DNA of 11,536 nucleotides, taken from an uncultured cyanobacterium (lineage in GTDB: Bacteria > Cyanobacteriota > Cyanobacteriia > Cyanobacteriales > Geitlerinemataceae). A model generated the notes under the pieces. It saw only the letters and a list, made by a program, of their open reading frames with translations. It searched no databases and had not been told where the DNA came from. The stretch is taken from NCBI GenBank assembly GCA_937121005.1, contig CAKZKB010000057.1:1-11536 (forward strand). The letters run 5' to 3'. The position numbers and the translations under genes were made by a program. Below, one piece after another: positions 1-5,494 of this stretch (positions are counted from its first letter, which is position 1; each line of letters starts with the position of its first letter).

Positions 1-14
1 CAAGACTCAAGACG

Positions 15-35
15 AATTTTTAATTTTTAATTTTT
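15..35. repeat. AATTTTT heptamer, three tandem copies
   Basis: Three exact head-to-tail copies of AATTTTT occupy 15-21, 22-28 and 29-35, followed by a partial AATT. The tract overlaps the stop codon of the transporter gene on the minus strand (TAA at 34-36), and the last sense codon (AAT, Asn) also falls in the partial unit. Short heptamer tandem repeats of this kind are common in cyanobacterial spacers. The tract may continue no further left than position 15, because the preceding bases do not fit the unit. Confidence 0.8.
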
Positions 36-1308
36 AATTCCGCGAAGCGGTTGACGATCGCTCTGGAAATCTTTCCCGCTTGAGCAGCAAACAAGCGACA
101 ACAATGCCAATAATCGCCAAAAATCCTATCGGGTAAAACACATAATTATATGCCCCAAATAAATCGCGAATTCGGCCCGTTACCAGTGTTCCAATCAAAG
201 CACCAGCGCCATAGGCTGTAAAGACAATGCCATAGTTTTGAGCGTACCGATCGGGATTGAAAAAGCGCAATGTAATCGTGGGAGCCATAGCCAGCCATCC
301 CCCAAGACAGAACCAAAACAAGCAGAAGGCAATCAGGTAGGTGGCGACTTGTCCAGATCGAGCATTCACCATTAACACGCAGGCGATTAAGATCGCCACG
401 TAGGATAAAATTGCAATGTAGTGAGGCTTAAACCGATCGCTCAACCAACCAAACAACGGACGACTTACCCCATTGCACAGAGCAAATAAGGCAACACTCC
501 TAGCAGCTACAGTTGCATTAATTTCGATCGTTTCCTGCCCAACTGGACTGGAAATGCCAATCGCACTTAAACCAGCTAAGGTTCCGATCGCGTAGCAAAG
601 CCACAGCCCATAAAACGATCGACTCTGGAGCAATTTCTTAGGATAGGTTGAAATTGAGCTTGATGCGGAAGCGACGATCGTCTCTCGGGGATGCCAGCCT
701 TTAGGTGGCAACTTCAGCGTCATAGCAATGGCTAGAATAATGGCTGTAAAGGCGATACCAAAAATGCGTAAGGTAGACCGAACCGAATAGGCCGCGATTA
801 ATTGGTTCGCTAAGGGAGCCGTAATCAGGGGTGAAAGTCCAAACCCAACAATTGTCAACCCCAAGGCCAACCCTTTTTTATCAGGAAACCAGCGAGATAC
901 GACAACCATAGGGATACCATAGGTAATCCCCACCCCGGTTCCACCAATTACCCCATAGGTGAAGACCAGTATTCCAATATGGGTCGCAAAACTTGAAAGA
1001 ATATAGCCTAAGCCGACAACAATCCCTCCGATCGCCGTTGTCAGGCGGACACCAATCCGAGGAATGTAAAAACCCGCGATCGGCATCAATGCAGCATAGA
1101 AAACTAAACCAAATGTGTACGGCAATATGCTTTCAGTGGCACTGATTCCCAGATCGCTTTCTAAAGAGGGTCTAAAAATACTCCAGGAATATACACTTCC
1201 CAAGCAGAGTAAGACGATCGTCCCCAAAGGAATGAAAAACCACCTGCCCCGTTGTGCGGGGAGTCCAAAGAGCGCTATCTTTGGAGCGCCATCAGTTGTT
1301 GTACTCAT
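34..1308 (-). CDS. OFA-type major facilitator superfamily transporter
   Basis: This is a 424-residue inner-membrane carrier with about twelve hydrophobic segments, the usual length for the oxalate/formate antiporter (OFA) branch of the MFS. The N-terminal half has the OFA-like stretch YGIPMVVVSRWFPDKKG (about 130-146), followed by LALGLTIVGFG. A conserved MFS loop, RPLFGWLSDR, lies at about 283-292 between membrane segments of the C-terminal half. The first membrane segment begins at about residue 24, after a short polar N-terminus, which supports the ATG at 1306-1308. No strong Shine-Dalgarno sequence precedes it. The substrate cannot be read from sequence; OFA members move oxalate, formate or other small monocarboxylates, and many cyanobacterial ones are uncharacterised. 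The gene may be co-transcribed with the small zinc-ribbon gene upstream on the same strand (gap 264 bases). The C-terminus runs directly into the AATTTTT repeat, so the last residue or two may derive from repeat sequence. Confidence 0.88.
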   Translation of the reverse strand: MSTTTDGAPKIALFGLPAQRGRWFFIPLGTIVLLCLGSVYSWSIFRPSLESDLGISATESILPYTFGLVFYAALMPIAGFYIPRIGVRLTTAIGGIVVGLGYILSSFATHIGILVFTYGVIGGTGVGITYGIPMVVVSRWFPDKKGLALGLTIVGFGLSPLITAPLANQLIAAYSVRSTLRIFGIAFTAIILAIAMTLKLPPKGWHPRETIVASASSSISTYPKKLLQSRSFYGLWLCYAIGTLAGLSAIGISSPVGQETIEINATVAARSVALFALCNGVSRPLFGWLSDRFKPHYIAILSYVAILIACVLMVNARSGQVATYLIAFCLFWFCLGGWLAMAPTITLRFFNPDRYAQNYGIVFTAYGAGALIGTLVTGRIRDLFGAYNYVFYPIGFLAIIGIVVACLLLKRERFPERSSTASRN

Positions 1309-1572
1309 AAGTCAGTGTTGGCTCATCTTGACCCACCAACTAAAATACTCCAAAATCCTGAAGGAGATCGTTAAAATATTTAAAAATTTTGAGTGGGGCG
1401 TATCTTAATGCGATCGTCCCATGTTTTTTCCCCTAACTCCTGCAACTGCTCGACTGGACAGACTAACAGCCGACCTTTCCCCCCACTGCTATGGCGGGGG
1501 GACTCCCCCCAACCAGGTTTTTAAGCATCTACCAGCGATCGCATTCCCGATCGCTTTGGTGAATGGCAGTTG
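1309..1572. other. Spacer between transporter and zinc-ribbon gene
   Basis: This 264-base stretch has no convincing coding region on either strand. It holds an A/T-rich patch at about 1374-1392, which could form part of a minus-strand promoter for the transporter although I cannot pick a clean -35/-10 pair. It also holds the G/C hairpin set at 1479-1510 and two HIP1-type GCGATCGC/CGATCG sites near 1535-1555. Confidence 0.5.
1479..1510. other. Alternative G/C hairpins
   Basis: Three homopolymer blocks, CCCCCC (1479-1484), GGGGGG (1496-1501) and CCCCCC (1505-1510), allow two mutually exclusive six-pair stems. One has an 11-base loop and the other a 3-base ACT loop. On the plus strand the second stem is followed seven bases later by TTTTT (1518-1522), loosely like an intrinsic terminator. 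No plus-strand gene ends here, so a terminator role is uncertain. Confidence 0.35.
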
Positions 1573-1734
1573 TTAGTCGCTGCGTCGCGCAGGTAACATT
1601 TCTTGGTGACAAGACGGACAGAACCAATACACTCGATGGCTGCTGACTTGGCGTAGCAAGAGCGTTTGACAGCAAAGGCACGGTCGGCTAACCTTGCGGT
1701 CGGTGAGGGTGGCGACGTTGGGTGTGAGTTGCAT
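1573..1734 (-). CDS. Small double-CxxC zinc-ribbon protein
   Basis: This is a 53-residue protein, beginning MQLTPNVATLTDRK and ending LPARRSD. It carries two cysteine pairs, CLCC (C19 and C22, with an extra C21) and CPSCH (C39 and C42, H43), about 16 residues apart around LLLRQVSSHRVYWF. This spacing is what a one-metal zinc ribbon needs, with hydrophobic and aromatic residues in the strands between the knuckles. The ATG at 1732-1734 is the only ATG before an upstream in-frame stop (1756-1758), and there is no strong ribosome-binding site. I believe similar 50-60 residue proteins with an RPC-x-CC and YWFCxxCHQE pattern occur in many cyanobacteria as conserved hypothetical proteins, but that is from memory. 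Function is unknown; nucleic-acid or protein binding is a guess. It lies upstream of the transporter on the same strand and diverges from the porin gene. Confidence 0.7.
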   Translation of the reverse strand: MQLTPNVATLTDRKVSRPCLCCQTLLLRQVSSHRVYWFCPSCHQEMLPARRSD

Positions 1735-1930
1735 TTTGTAAAGATTTGTTATGAGCTAAGGGTGAAGCGAGGGGCAATCTGCATTTGTCATGGCGCGATC
1801 GCCGTCATCTTTTAAATTAACCCTATTTACCGAATGGCAAATCCTTCTCAAGAAAGAGTTATAGGGTCTCCTCCTTTCGATGTCCCTCTCTTGAGGAGAG
1901 GAACCGAACAAGCGTGTGTCCCATCGCCAC

Positions 1931-1960
1931 TTGACAAGGCCATGAAACGTCCGTTAGAGT
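1931..1960 (+). promoter_or_regulatory. Candidate sigma-70 promoter for the porin
   Basis: A perfect -35 hexamer TTGACA (1931-1936) is followed after 18 bases by TAGAGT (1955-1960), which matches four of six bases of the -10 consensus. Transcription would start near 1967, giving a leader of about 160 bases. A second perfect TTGACA at 2046-2051 has only the poor -10 candidate AAGCAT (2069-2074) at 17 bases. That pair would overlap the Fur-like site. Either could be the real promoter. Confidence 0.35.
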
Positions 1961-2073
1961 GCTATCGCAAGTAATTCTCATCTGGTAATGTGGGCGATGC
2001 ACCTTGCTGGTGCGCGTCGAGCGTCACTGGCGTTGGCCTGGGGCCTTGACAAATCTCCATCGCTATCGAAGCA

Positions 2074-2088
2074 TGAGAATCATTCTCT
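2074..2088 (+). promoter_or_regulatory. Fur-box-like palindrome before the porin
   Basis: TGAGAATCATTCTCT has a perfect 6-1-6 palindrome core, GAGAAT-C-ATTCTC. Compared with the 7-1-7 Fur motif TGATAAT-n-ATTATCA it matches 11 of 14 positions; against the 19-base E. coli consensus the stretch 2069-2087 matches 14. It ends 38 bases before the chosen porin ATG and lies just after the TTGACA at 2046-2051, where a repressor would block transcription. Cyanobacterial porins of this SLH-OprB family have been linked to iron uptake, so an iron-responsive Fur site makes sense here. Binding is inferred, not shown. Confidence 0.55.
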
Positions 2089-2126
2089 TACGGGCAACCG
2101 TTTCCCCATCTGAAGGTACGAATGGC

Positions 2127-3728
2127 ATGGAAAACACAGCAACTTGGCAACGTTGGGTTCGGACAGGGACGTTAGTCGGGGCGGCGATCGTCCTCCCCAT
2201 GGCCACAAGCGTAGAAGCCAAACCCCTCGACGGCGATCCGGGGACGATGGCACAAATTCCCGGAACCCGCCGCGTCAACTCCGTAGACGACTTTTCCGAC
2301 GTGCCCCCCGGACATTGGGCCCGCGAGGCCCTCAACGATCTGATTGGCGACTACGGCTGCATCGCCGGGTATCCCGATGGCACCTACCGAGGCAATCGTA
2401 CCCTAACCCGCTACGAATTTGCGGCCGCTTTAGATGCTTGCGTCGATGCCATTTTAAGTAGCACGGATGAAGTTATTTTTCCGATGGCTCGCCTCGACCC
2501 AATCGAACGATTGCAAGAAGAATTTGCCGCCGAGCTCGCCACCCTGCGCGGTCGGGTAGACTCGTTAGAAGAACGGGTGCAATTTCTCGAAGACCATCAG
2601 TTTTCCACCACCACAAAACTTGATGGCGAAGTGATTTTTGCCCTCACTGATAGCTTCGGCCCGGCAATTGGCGATGACGAAGGCGACCCCACGCAAACCG
2701 CTTTCGGACATCGGACGCGACTCAATTTTGAAACCAGTTTTAGCGGCGAAGATCTGTTAGTGACGCGCTTGCAATCGAGCAGCATTCAAGCGATCGGTGA
2801 TTTTACCGGAACCCCCGAAGGCGATATCGCTTTTGCCGATGATAACGGTAGCGACATCGAACTCGATGCCTTGTTTTACGAGTTTCCCGTGACCGATCGA
2901 TTGACGGCGGTCTTAATTGCCAACGCGGGCGCTTCTGACGATATTACCACAACGGTGAATCCCTTTTTTGATGGCGATGGTGCTTACGGTTCGATCACCG
3001 CTTTCGGGACGCGCCATCCGATTTACTATCTCATCGAACAGTCGGGTTTCGGGTTAAACTATGCTTTGAGCGATAGCATCGAAATTGCGGCCGGTTATAT
3101 GGCAACCGATGCAGCAAGTCCCTTAGAAGGGGAAGGTTTGTTTAACGGCCCTTACGGCGCGATCGGCCAGATTGTTTTCCGTCCCAACGACGATTTAGAA
3201 TTGGGATTAACCTATCTCCATTCTTACAATACCGAAACCGGAACCGGAAGCAATCGCTCTAATTTGCGATCGTTCTCTGAAGGGATTTTTGGCGAACCCA
3301 TGCCGATCGTCAACAATGCTTACGGCGTAGAATTGTCTTGGCAATTGTCAGATGGATTTGCCGTCGGTGGTTGGGCGGGTTACATCAATACTCAAACCCT
3401 TTCTACCCTCAACGGACAGGTCGATCGCGGGAGTGCGGACATTTTTAACTGGGCCGTGACTCTGGCTTTTCCCGACTTGGGTAGCGAAGGCAGTGTTGGC
3501 GGTTTGCTAGTGGGAATGGAACCGAAAGTGACCAGCGTCAGCAACAGTTTAGAAAGCGCCTTCGGCGAAGATGACGATACGTCGTTTCACCTAGAAGCGT
3601 TCTATCAATATCAATTGAACGACAACATTTTCATCACCCCTGGCGTAGTTTGGTTGACTGCACCCGACCACGATAGCGACAATGACGACATCGTTATCGG
3701 TACGATTCGGACGACGTTTACATTTTAA
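2127..3728 (+). CDS. SLH/OprB-family outer-membrane porin (iron uptake porin type)
   Basis: This is a 533-residue precursor. Residues 1-31 form a signal peptide: charged RWVR, a hydrophobic core GTLVGAAIVLPMA, and a likely cleavage after SVEA or a little later after TMA. An SLH domain follows at about 54-100 (FSDVPPGHWAREAL to RYEFAAALD), then a coiled coil at about 122-156. The rest is an OprB-like beta-barrel with alternating strands, ending in the aromatic signature RTTFTF. This is the standard layout of cyanobacterial Som/Slr1841-like porins: SLH binds the cell wall and the barrel spans the outer membrane. Related Synechocystis porins are reported to pass iron. The start at 2127 is chosen because it gives a normal signal peptide and has GAAGG ten bases upstream; the open frame runs back to 2004, and an ATG at 2073 lies inside the Fur-like site. 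The barrel loops are very acidic (DDD, DHDSDNDD). The 3' end is part of a 23-base direct repeat. Confidence 0.92.
   Translation: MENTATWQRWVRTGTLVGAAIVLPMATSVEAKPLDGDPGTMAQIPGTRRVNSVDDFSDVPPGHWAREALNDLIGDYGCIAGYPDGTYRGNRTLTRYEFAAALDACVDAILSSTDEVIFPMARLDPIERLQEEFAAELATLRGRVDSLEERVQFLEDHQFSTTTKLDGEVIFALTDSFGPAIGDDEGDPTQTAFGHRTRLNFETSFSGEDLLVTRLQSSSIQAIGDFTGTPEGDIAFADDNGSDIELDALFYEFPVTDRLTAVLIANAGASDDITTTVNPFFDGDGAYGSITAFGTRHPIYYLIEQSGFGLNYALSDSIEIAAGYMATDAASPLEGEGLFNGPYGAIGQIVFRPNDDLELGLTYLHSYNTETGTGSNRSNLRSFSEGIFGEPMPIVNNAYGVELSWQLSDGFAVGGWAGYINTQTLSTLNGQVDRGSADIFNWAVTLAFPDLGSEGSVGGLLVGMEPKVTSVSNSLESAFGEDDDTSFHLEAFYQYQLNDNIFITPGVVWLTAPDHDSDNDDIVIGTIRTTFTF
3705..3727 (+). repeat. Porin 3' end, left copy of 23-base direct repeat
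   Basis: These 23 bases encode the last seven porin residues, IRTTFTF, plus the first two bases of the stop codon. They recur without mismatch at 3845-3867, exactly 140 bases downstream. Flanking bases differ on both sides, so the repeat is precisely bounded. The left copy is completed to a TAA stop, and the right copy would read TAG. Confidence 0.9.
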
Positions 3729-3773
3729 TCTTTTTCCCCTTGCGGGATTGGGCGAAGCATTCAGGTGCAACCA

Positions 3774-3788
3774 AGAAACCCGGTTTCT
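3774..3788. repeat. AGAAACC-C-GGTTTCT palindrome
   Basis: A perfect 7-1-7 palindrome. A second copy at 3824-3838 differs only in the central base (G instead of C), so the two are exact reverse complements of each other. Both lie inside the 117 bases between the two copies of the porin 3' repeat. I recognise this palindrome as a type dispersed in many filamentous cyanobacterial genomes. There is no T-run beside it, so it does not look like a simple terminator. Confidence 0.75.
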
Positions 3789-3823
3789 CAAAGGATGGAC
3801 TCGAACTTTCTCTGTCTAAAACA

Positions 3824-3838
3824 AGAAACCGGGTTTCT
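3824..3838. repeat. AGAAACC-G-GGTTTCT palindrome
   Basis: The inverted partner of the palindrome at 3774-3788, with 35 bases between them. Each can form its own 7-pair stem, or the pair can form one larger stem-loop. It sits seven bases before the right copy of the porin 3' repeat. Confidence 0.75.
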
Positions 3839-3844
3839 ACACAA

Positions 3845-3867
3845 ATTCGGACGACGTTTACATTTTA
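3845..3867 (+). repeat. Right copy of the porin 3' end repeat
   Basis: An exact 23-base copy of 3705-3727, carrying an untranslated duplicate of the codons for IRTTFTF followed by TAG. The 117 bases between the copies (3728-3844) carry the AGAAACC palindromes. The arrangement looks like an insertion flanked by a target duplication, or a copy made by slippage or recombination; see the findings. Confidence 0.9.
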
Positions 3868-3880
3868 GCATTCCCCTGTA

Positions 3881-3908
3881 GTAGGGGCGATTCGCGAATC
3901 GCCCCTAC
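3881..3908. repeat. Perfect 28-base palindrome overlapping the radical SAM stop codon
   Basis: The left half GTAGGGGCGATTCG is mirrored exactly by the right half, so the 28 bases form a 14-pair stem with no loop, and in RNA a shorter stem with a small loop. The minus-strand gene stop TAG (3905-3907) lies within it. The porin and radical SAM genes converge here, so the structure could end transcripts from both sides. An imperfect copy (24 of 28 identical) is at 5432-5459. I recognise GTAGGGGCGA-type palindromes as a dispersed cyanobacterial repeat. Confidence 0.85.
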
Positions 3909-5317
3909 TCTCGAGTGGAAATTTCTCCGGCTTCTGGTGTAGAATTATCTGAAAATCCCTCTAAAATGCGCTCTAACATAGGAAGAATTTTGGTTACTCG
4001 TTCGGCACGAATAATCCAATCCCAAACGGGTTCAAACTTTTTCCAACCTCCTGCATAGAAAAGATGTCGCGCCCGATCGTCCCAAGTTTTTTTCGTCAAA
4101 GCCCCGGCAAAAATGTTGCGCCAACGGTAAAATTCGCGGTACGATCGCCAGTAGCCCGCCTCTAAGTCATCCGGCGAAATCTGGGTCGGTTTGTAAATAA
4201 CGTGGCGAGTATCGTACAAGTCCCAATTGTTGGATATAATGCGCCCTTCCGACATCATGCGATCGTAGAGTGCCGTGCCGGGATAGGGTGTTAAAATGTG
4301 GAAGGTCGCCGTTTCGATACCGCGATCGACGGCCCATTCTACCGTGCGATCGAACACGGTTTCGTCATCGCCATCCATACCATACACGAAGCTACCATTA
4401 ATCATTACCCCCGCGTCGTGGAGGCGATCGATCGCGGCAGTATAGTCGCGGTTGAGGTTATGATATTTATGCTGTTGGCGCAGGTTTTCGGTATTCAGGG
4501 TTTCAAACCCCACGAACAGACTTTTTAGGCCGCTAGCAACTGCTTTTTCTAGTAACCCCGGCTGCAAGATCGATTGTACTGTCCCCGCCGCTTGCCACAC
4601 GCGATTCATGCCTAGCATACCATCAAACAGCGCACTGGCAAACTTGGTGTTACCGAATAGATGGTCGTCGAGGAAAAATAAATGTCGTCCGGGGAGGCGA
4701 TCGATCTCGGCTAAGGCTTCGTCTACCGCTTGGGTGTAAAATGATTTTCCACCCTTGAAAAAGGCTTCCTTATAGCAAAAATCGCAGTGATGCGGACAGC
4801 CTCGGGAAACGACGATCGAGTTGGGAACTAAATATAAGTTGCGCTTAATTAAGTCGCGGCGAATGGGAGGAACGCCAACCAGCGATCGCCCTTTTTGCGA
4901 TTGATACATCTTCCCCGGCGTACCATTGCGAAAATCAGCGAGAAACTGCGGCCAAGTTTCTTCTCCGGGGCCGAGAAAAATCGTATCGGCGTGTTGAGAA
5001 GCCTCGTCGGGAAGGGCGGTAACGTGCAATCCACCTAGTGCCACATAAACGCCTTTCTTGCGGTAGCGATCGGCAATTTCGTAGGCGCGGTAAGCGGAAG
5101 TAATGTAGACTTGAATAACGACCAAATCGGGATCGTCATCGAGGTTGAGGACTTCAACGTGCTCGTCTTGCAGTTCAATGTCGTCGCGATGGTCAAAAAA
5201 AGAGGCGATCGTCGCCAGTCCCAAGGGAGGAAATAAGGAGTATTTAATCGGCCGCCAGTAGGGACTAATGGCTTCGGTGAGGGCAGGCAAAATCATCTTC
5301 ACTTTCACGGGCGACAT
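3905..5317 (-). CDS. B12-binding-type radical SAM protein, substrate unknown
   Basis: A cytoplasmic enzyme of about 470 residues. Counting from the furthest upstream start (GTG at 5324-5326), residues 1 to about 140 resemble a Rossmann-like cobalamin-binding domain (LFPPLGLATIASFF, DLVVIQVYITS, ALGGLHVTALPDEA, FLGPGEETW). The usual DxHxxG loop is only partly present (DEHVEV), so cobalamin may be bound without a histidine ligand. The radical SAM core follows, with the cluster motif CPHHCDFC (C177, C181, C184) after VVSRG, then FLDDHLFGN, LFVGFETLN and FHILTPYPGTALYDRM. Such enzymes methylate or rearrange unactivated carbons, for example in hopanoid or natural-product pathways; no neighbour points to a substrate. 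The start is uncertain. The ATG at 5315-5317 is used here, but GAGGG (5320-5324 on minus) is only two bases before it and would better serve the GTG at 5306-5308, giving MKVKMILPAL. The stop codon lies within a palindromic repeat. Confidence 0.85.
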   Translation of the reverse strand: MSPVKVKMILPALTEAISPYWRPIKYSLFPPLGLATIASFFDHRDDIELQDEHVEVLNLDDDPDLVVIQVYITSAYRAYEIADRYRKKGVYVALGGLHVTALPDEASQHADTIFLGPGEETWPQFLADFRNGTPGKMYQSQKGRSLVGVPPIRRDLIKRNLYLVPNSIVVSRGCPHHCDFCYKEAFFKGGKSFYTQAVDEALAEIDRLPGRHLFFLDDHLFGNTKFASALFDGMLGMNRVWQAAGTVQSILQPGLLEKAVASGLKSLFVGFETLNTENLRQQHKYHNLNRDYTAAIDRLHDAGVMINGSFVYGMDGDDETVFDRTVEWAVDRGIETATFHILTPYPGTALYDRMMSEGRIISNNWDLYDTRHVIYKPTQISPDDLEAGYWRSYREFYRWRNIFAGALTKKTWDDRARHLFYAGGWKKFEPVWDWIIRAERVTKILPMLERILEGFSDNSTPEAGEISTRE

Positions 5318-5362
5318 TTCCCTCACAACCGAGTTTTGCTTCTAGCTTAGCAGGTACAGGCG

Positions 5363-5411
5363 CGATCGTCTGTATTTTTCTATCAATATTTTTGAACGAT
5401 CGTCTATTTTT
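5363..5411. repeat. Short direct repeat CGATCGTCT(GT)ATTTTT
   Basis: CGATCGTCTGTATTTTT (5363-5379) recurs 34 bases on as CGATCGTCTATTTTT (5397-5411), differing by a two-base gap. Both copies lie upstream of the radical SAM gene, around its putative promoter. They may be paired operator half-sites or chance, given how common CGATCG is here. Confidence 0.4.
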
Positions 5412-5416
5412 GTAAA
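5388..5416 (-). promoter_or_regulatory. Candidate promoter for the radical SAM gene
   Basis: On the minus strand, TTTACA (5411-5416, five of six to the -35 consensus) is followed after 17 bases by AAAAAT (5388-5393, four of six to the -10). It would start a transcript about 60-70 bases before the coding region. The region is A/T rich, so the match may be fortuitous. Confidence 0.3.
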
Positions 5417-5431
5417 CATTTGTGCGATCGG

Positions 5432-5459
5432 GTAGGGACGGTTCGCGCATCGCCCCTAT
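5432..5459. repeat. Decayed copy of the 28-base palindrome
   Basis: This copy matches the palindrome at 3881-3908 at 24 of 28 positions. The changes at positions 7, 10, 17 and 28 break or weaken four base pairs, so the stem has decayed. It lies 35 bases beyond the stop of the GGDEF-EAL gene and upstream of the radical SAM gene, which is therefore bracketed by two copies. Confidence 0.75.
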
Positions 5460-5494
5460 GATTCTAATTCTATTTTAGGGGCAATCTTTTTTCA

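Larger units (their letters stand above)
1735..2126. other. Divergent regulatory region before the porin
   Basis: These 392 bases separate the zinc-ribbon gene (minus) from the porin (plus). I see no convincing gene. The left part holds a HIP1 site (about 1795-1802) and a small hairpin, CCTCTC at 1885-1890 with GAGAGG at 1896-1901 and a 5-base loop, with no T-run after it. The right part holds two perfect TTGACA hexamers (1931-1936 and 2046-2051), the Fur-like palindrome at 2074-2088, and the porin ribosome-binding site GAAGG at 2112-2116. The reading frame of the porin stays open upstream to 2004, but that extension lacks porin-like sequence. Confidence 0.55.

Noticed and set aside
1115..1408. 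Plus-strand 97-codon open frame across the transporter start
   Set aside because: Mostly antisense to the well-supported transporter gene, with no recognisable protein features.
1790..1864. A 24-codon open frame starting MARSPSSFK
   Set aside because: Very short, starts in a HIP1-rich patch, and has no ribosome-binding site or known pattern.
1988..2113. A 41-codon open frame (MWAMHLAGARR...) just upstream of the porin
   Set aside because: It overlaps the Fur-like site, the TTGACA and the porin ribosome-binding site, and has no recognisable motif. It is more likely a chance open frame in a leader; a regulatory upstream ORF cannot be excluded.
2004..2126. N-terminal extension of the porin to 2004
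   Set aside because: The extra 41 residues would bury the signal peptide inside the protein and would read through the Fur-like site; the ATG at 2127 has a ribosome-binding site and a normal signal peptide.
3729..3740. TCTTTTT after the porin stop as a terminator tail
   Set aside because: No stem immediately precedes the T-run; the nearest palindromes lie 45 bases further downstream without T-runs.
1770..5487. AGGGGCAATCT present at 1770-1780 and 5477-5487
   Set aside because: An 11-base match without extended similarity can arise by chance in 11.5 kb, and no structure surrounds it.
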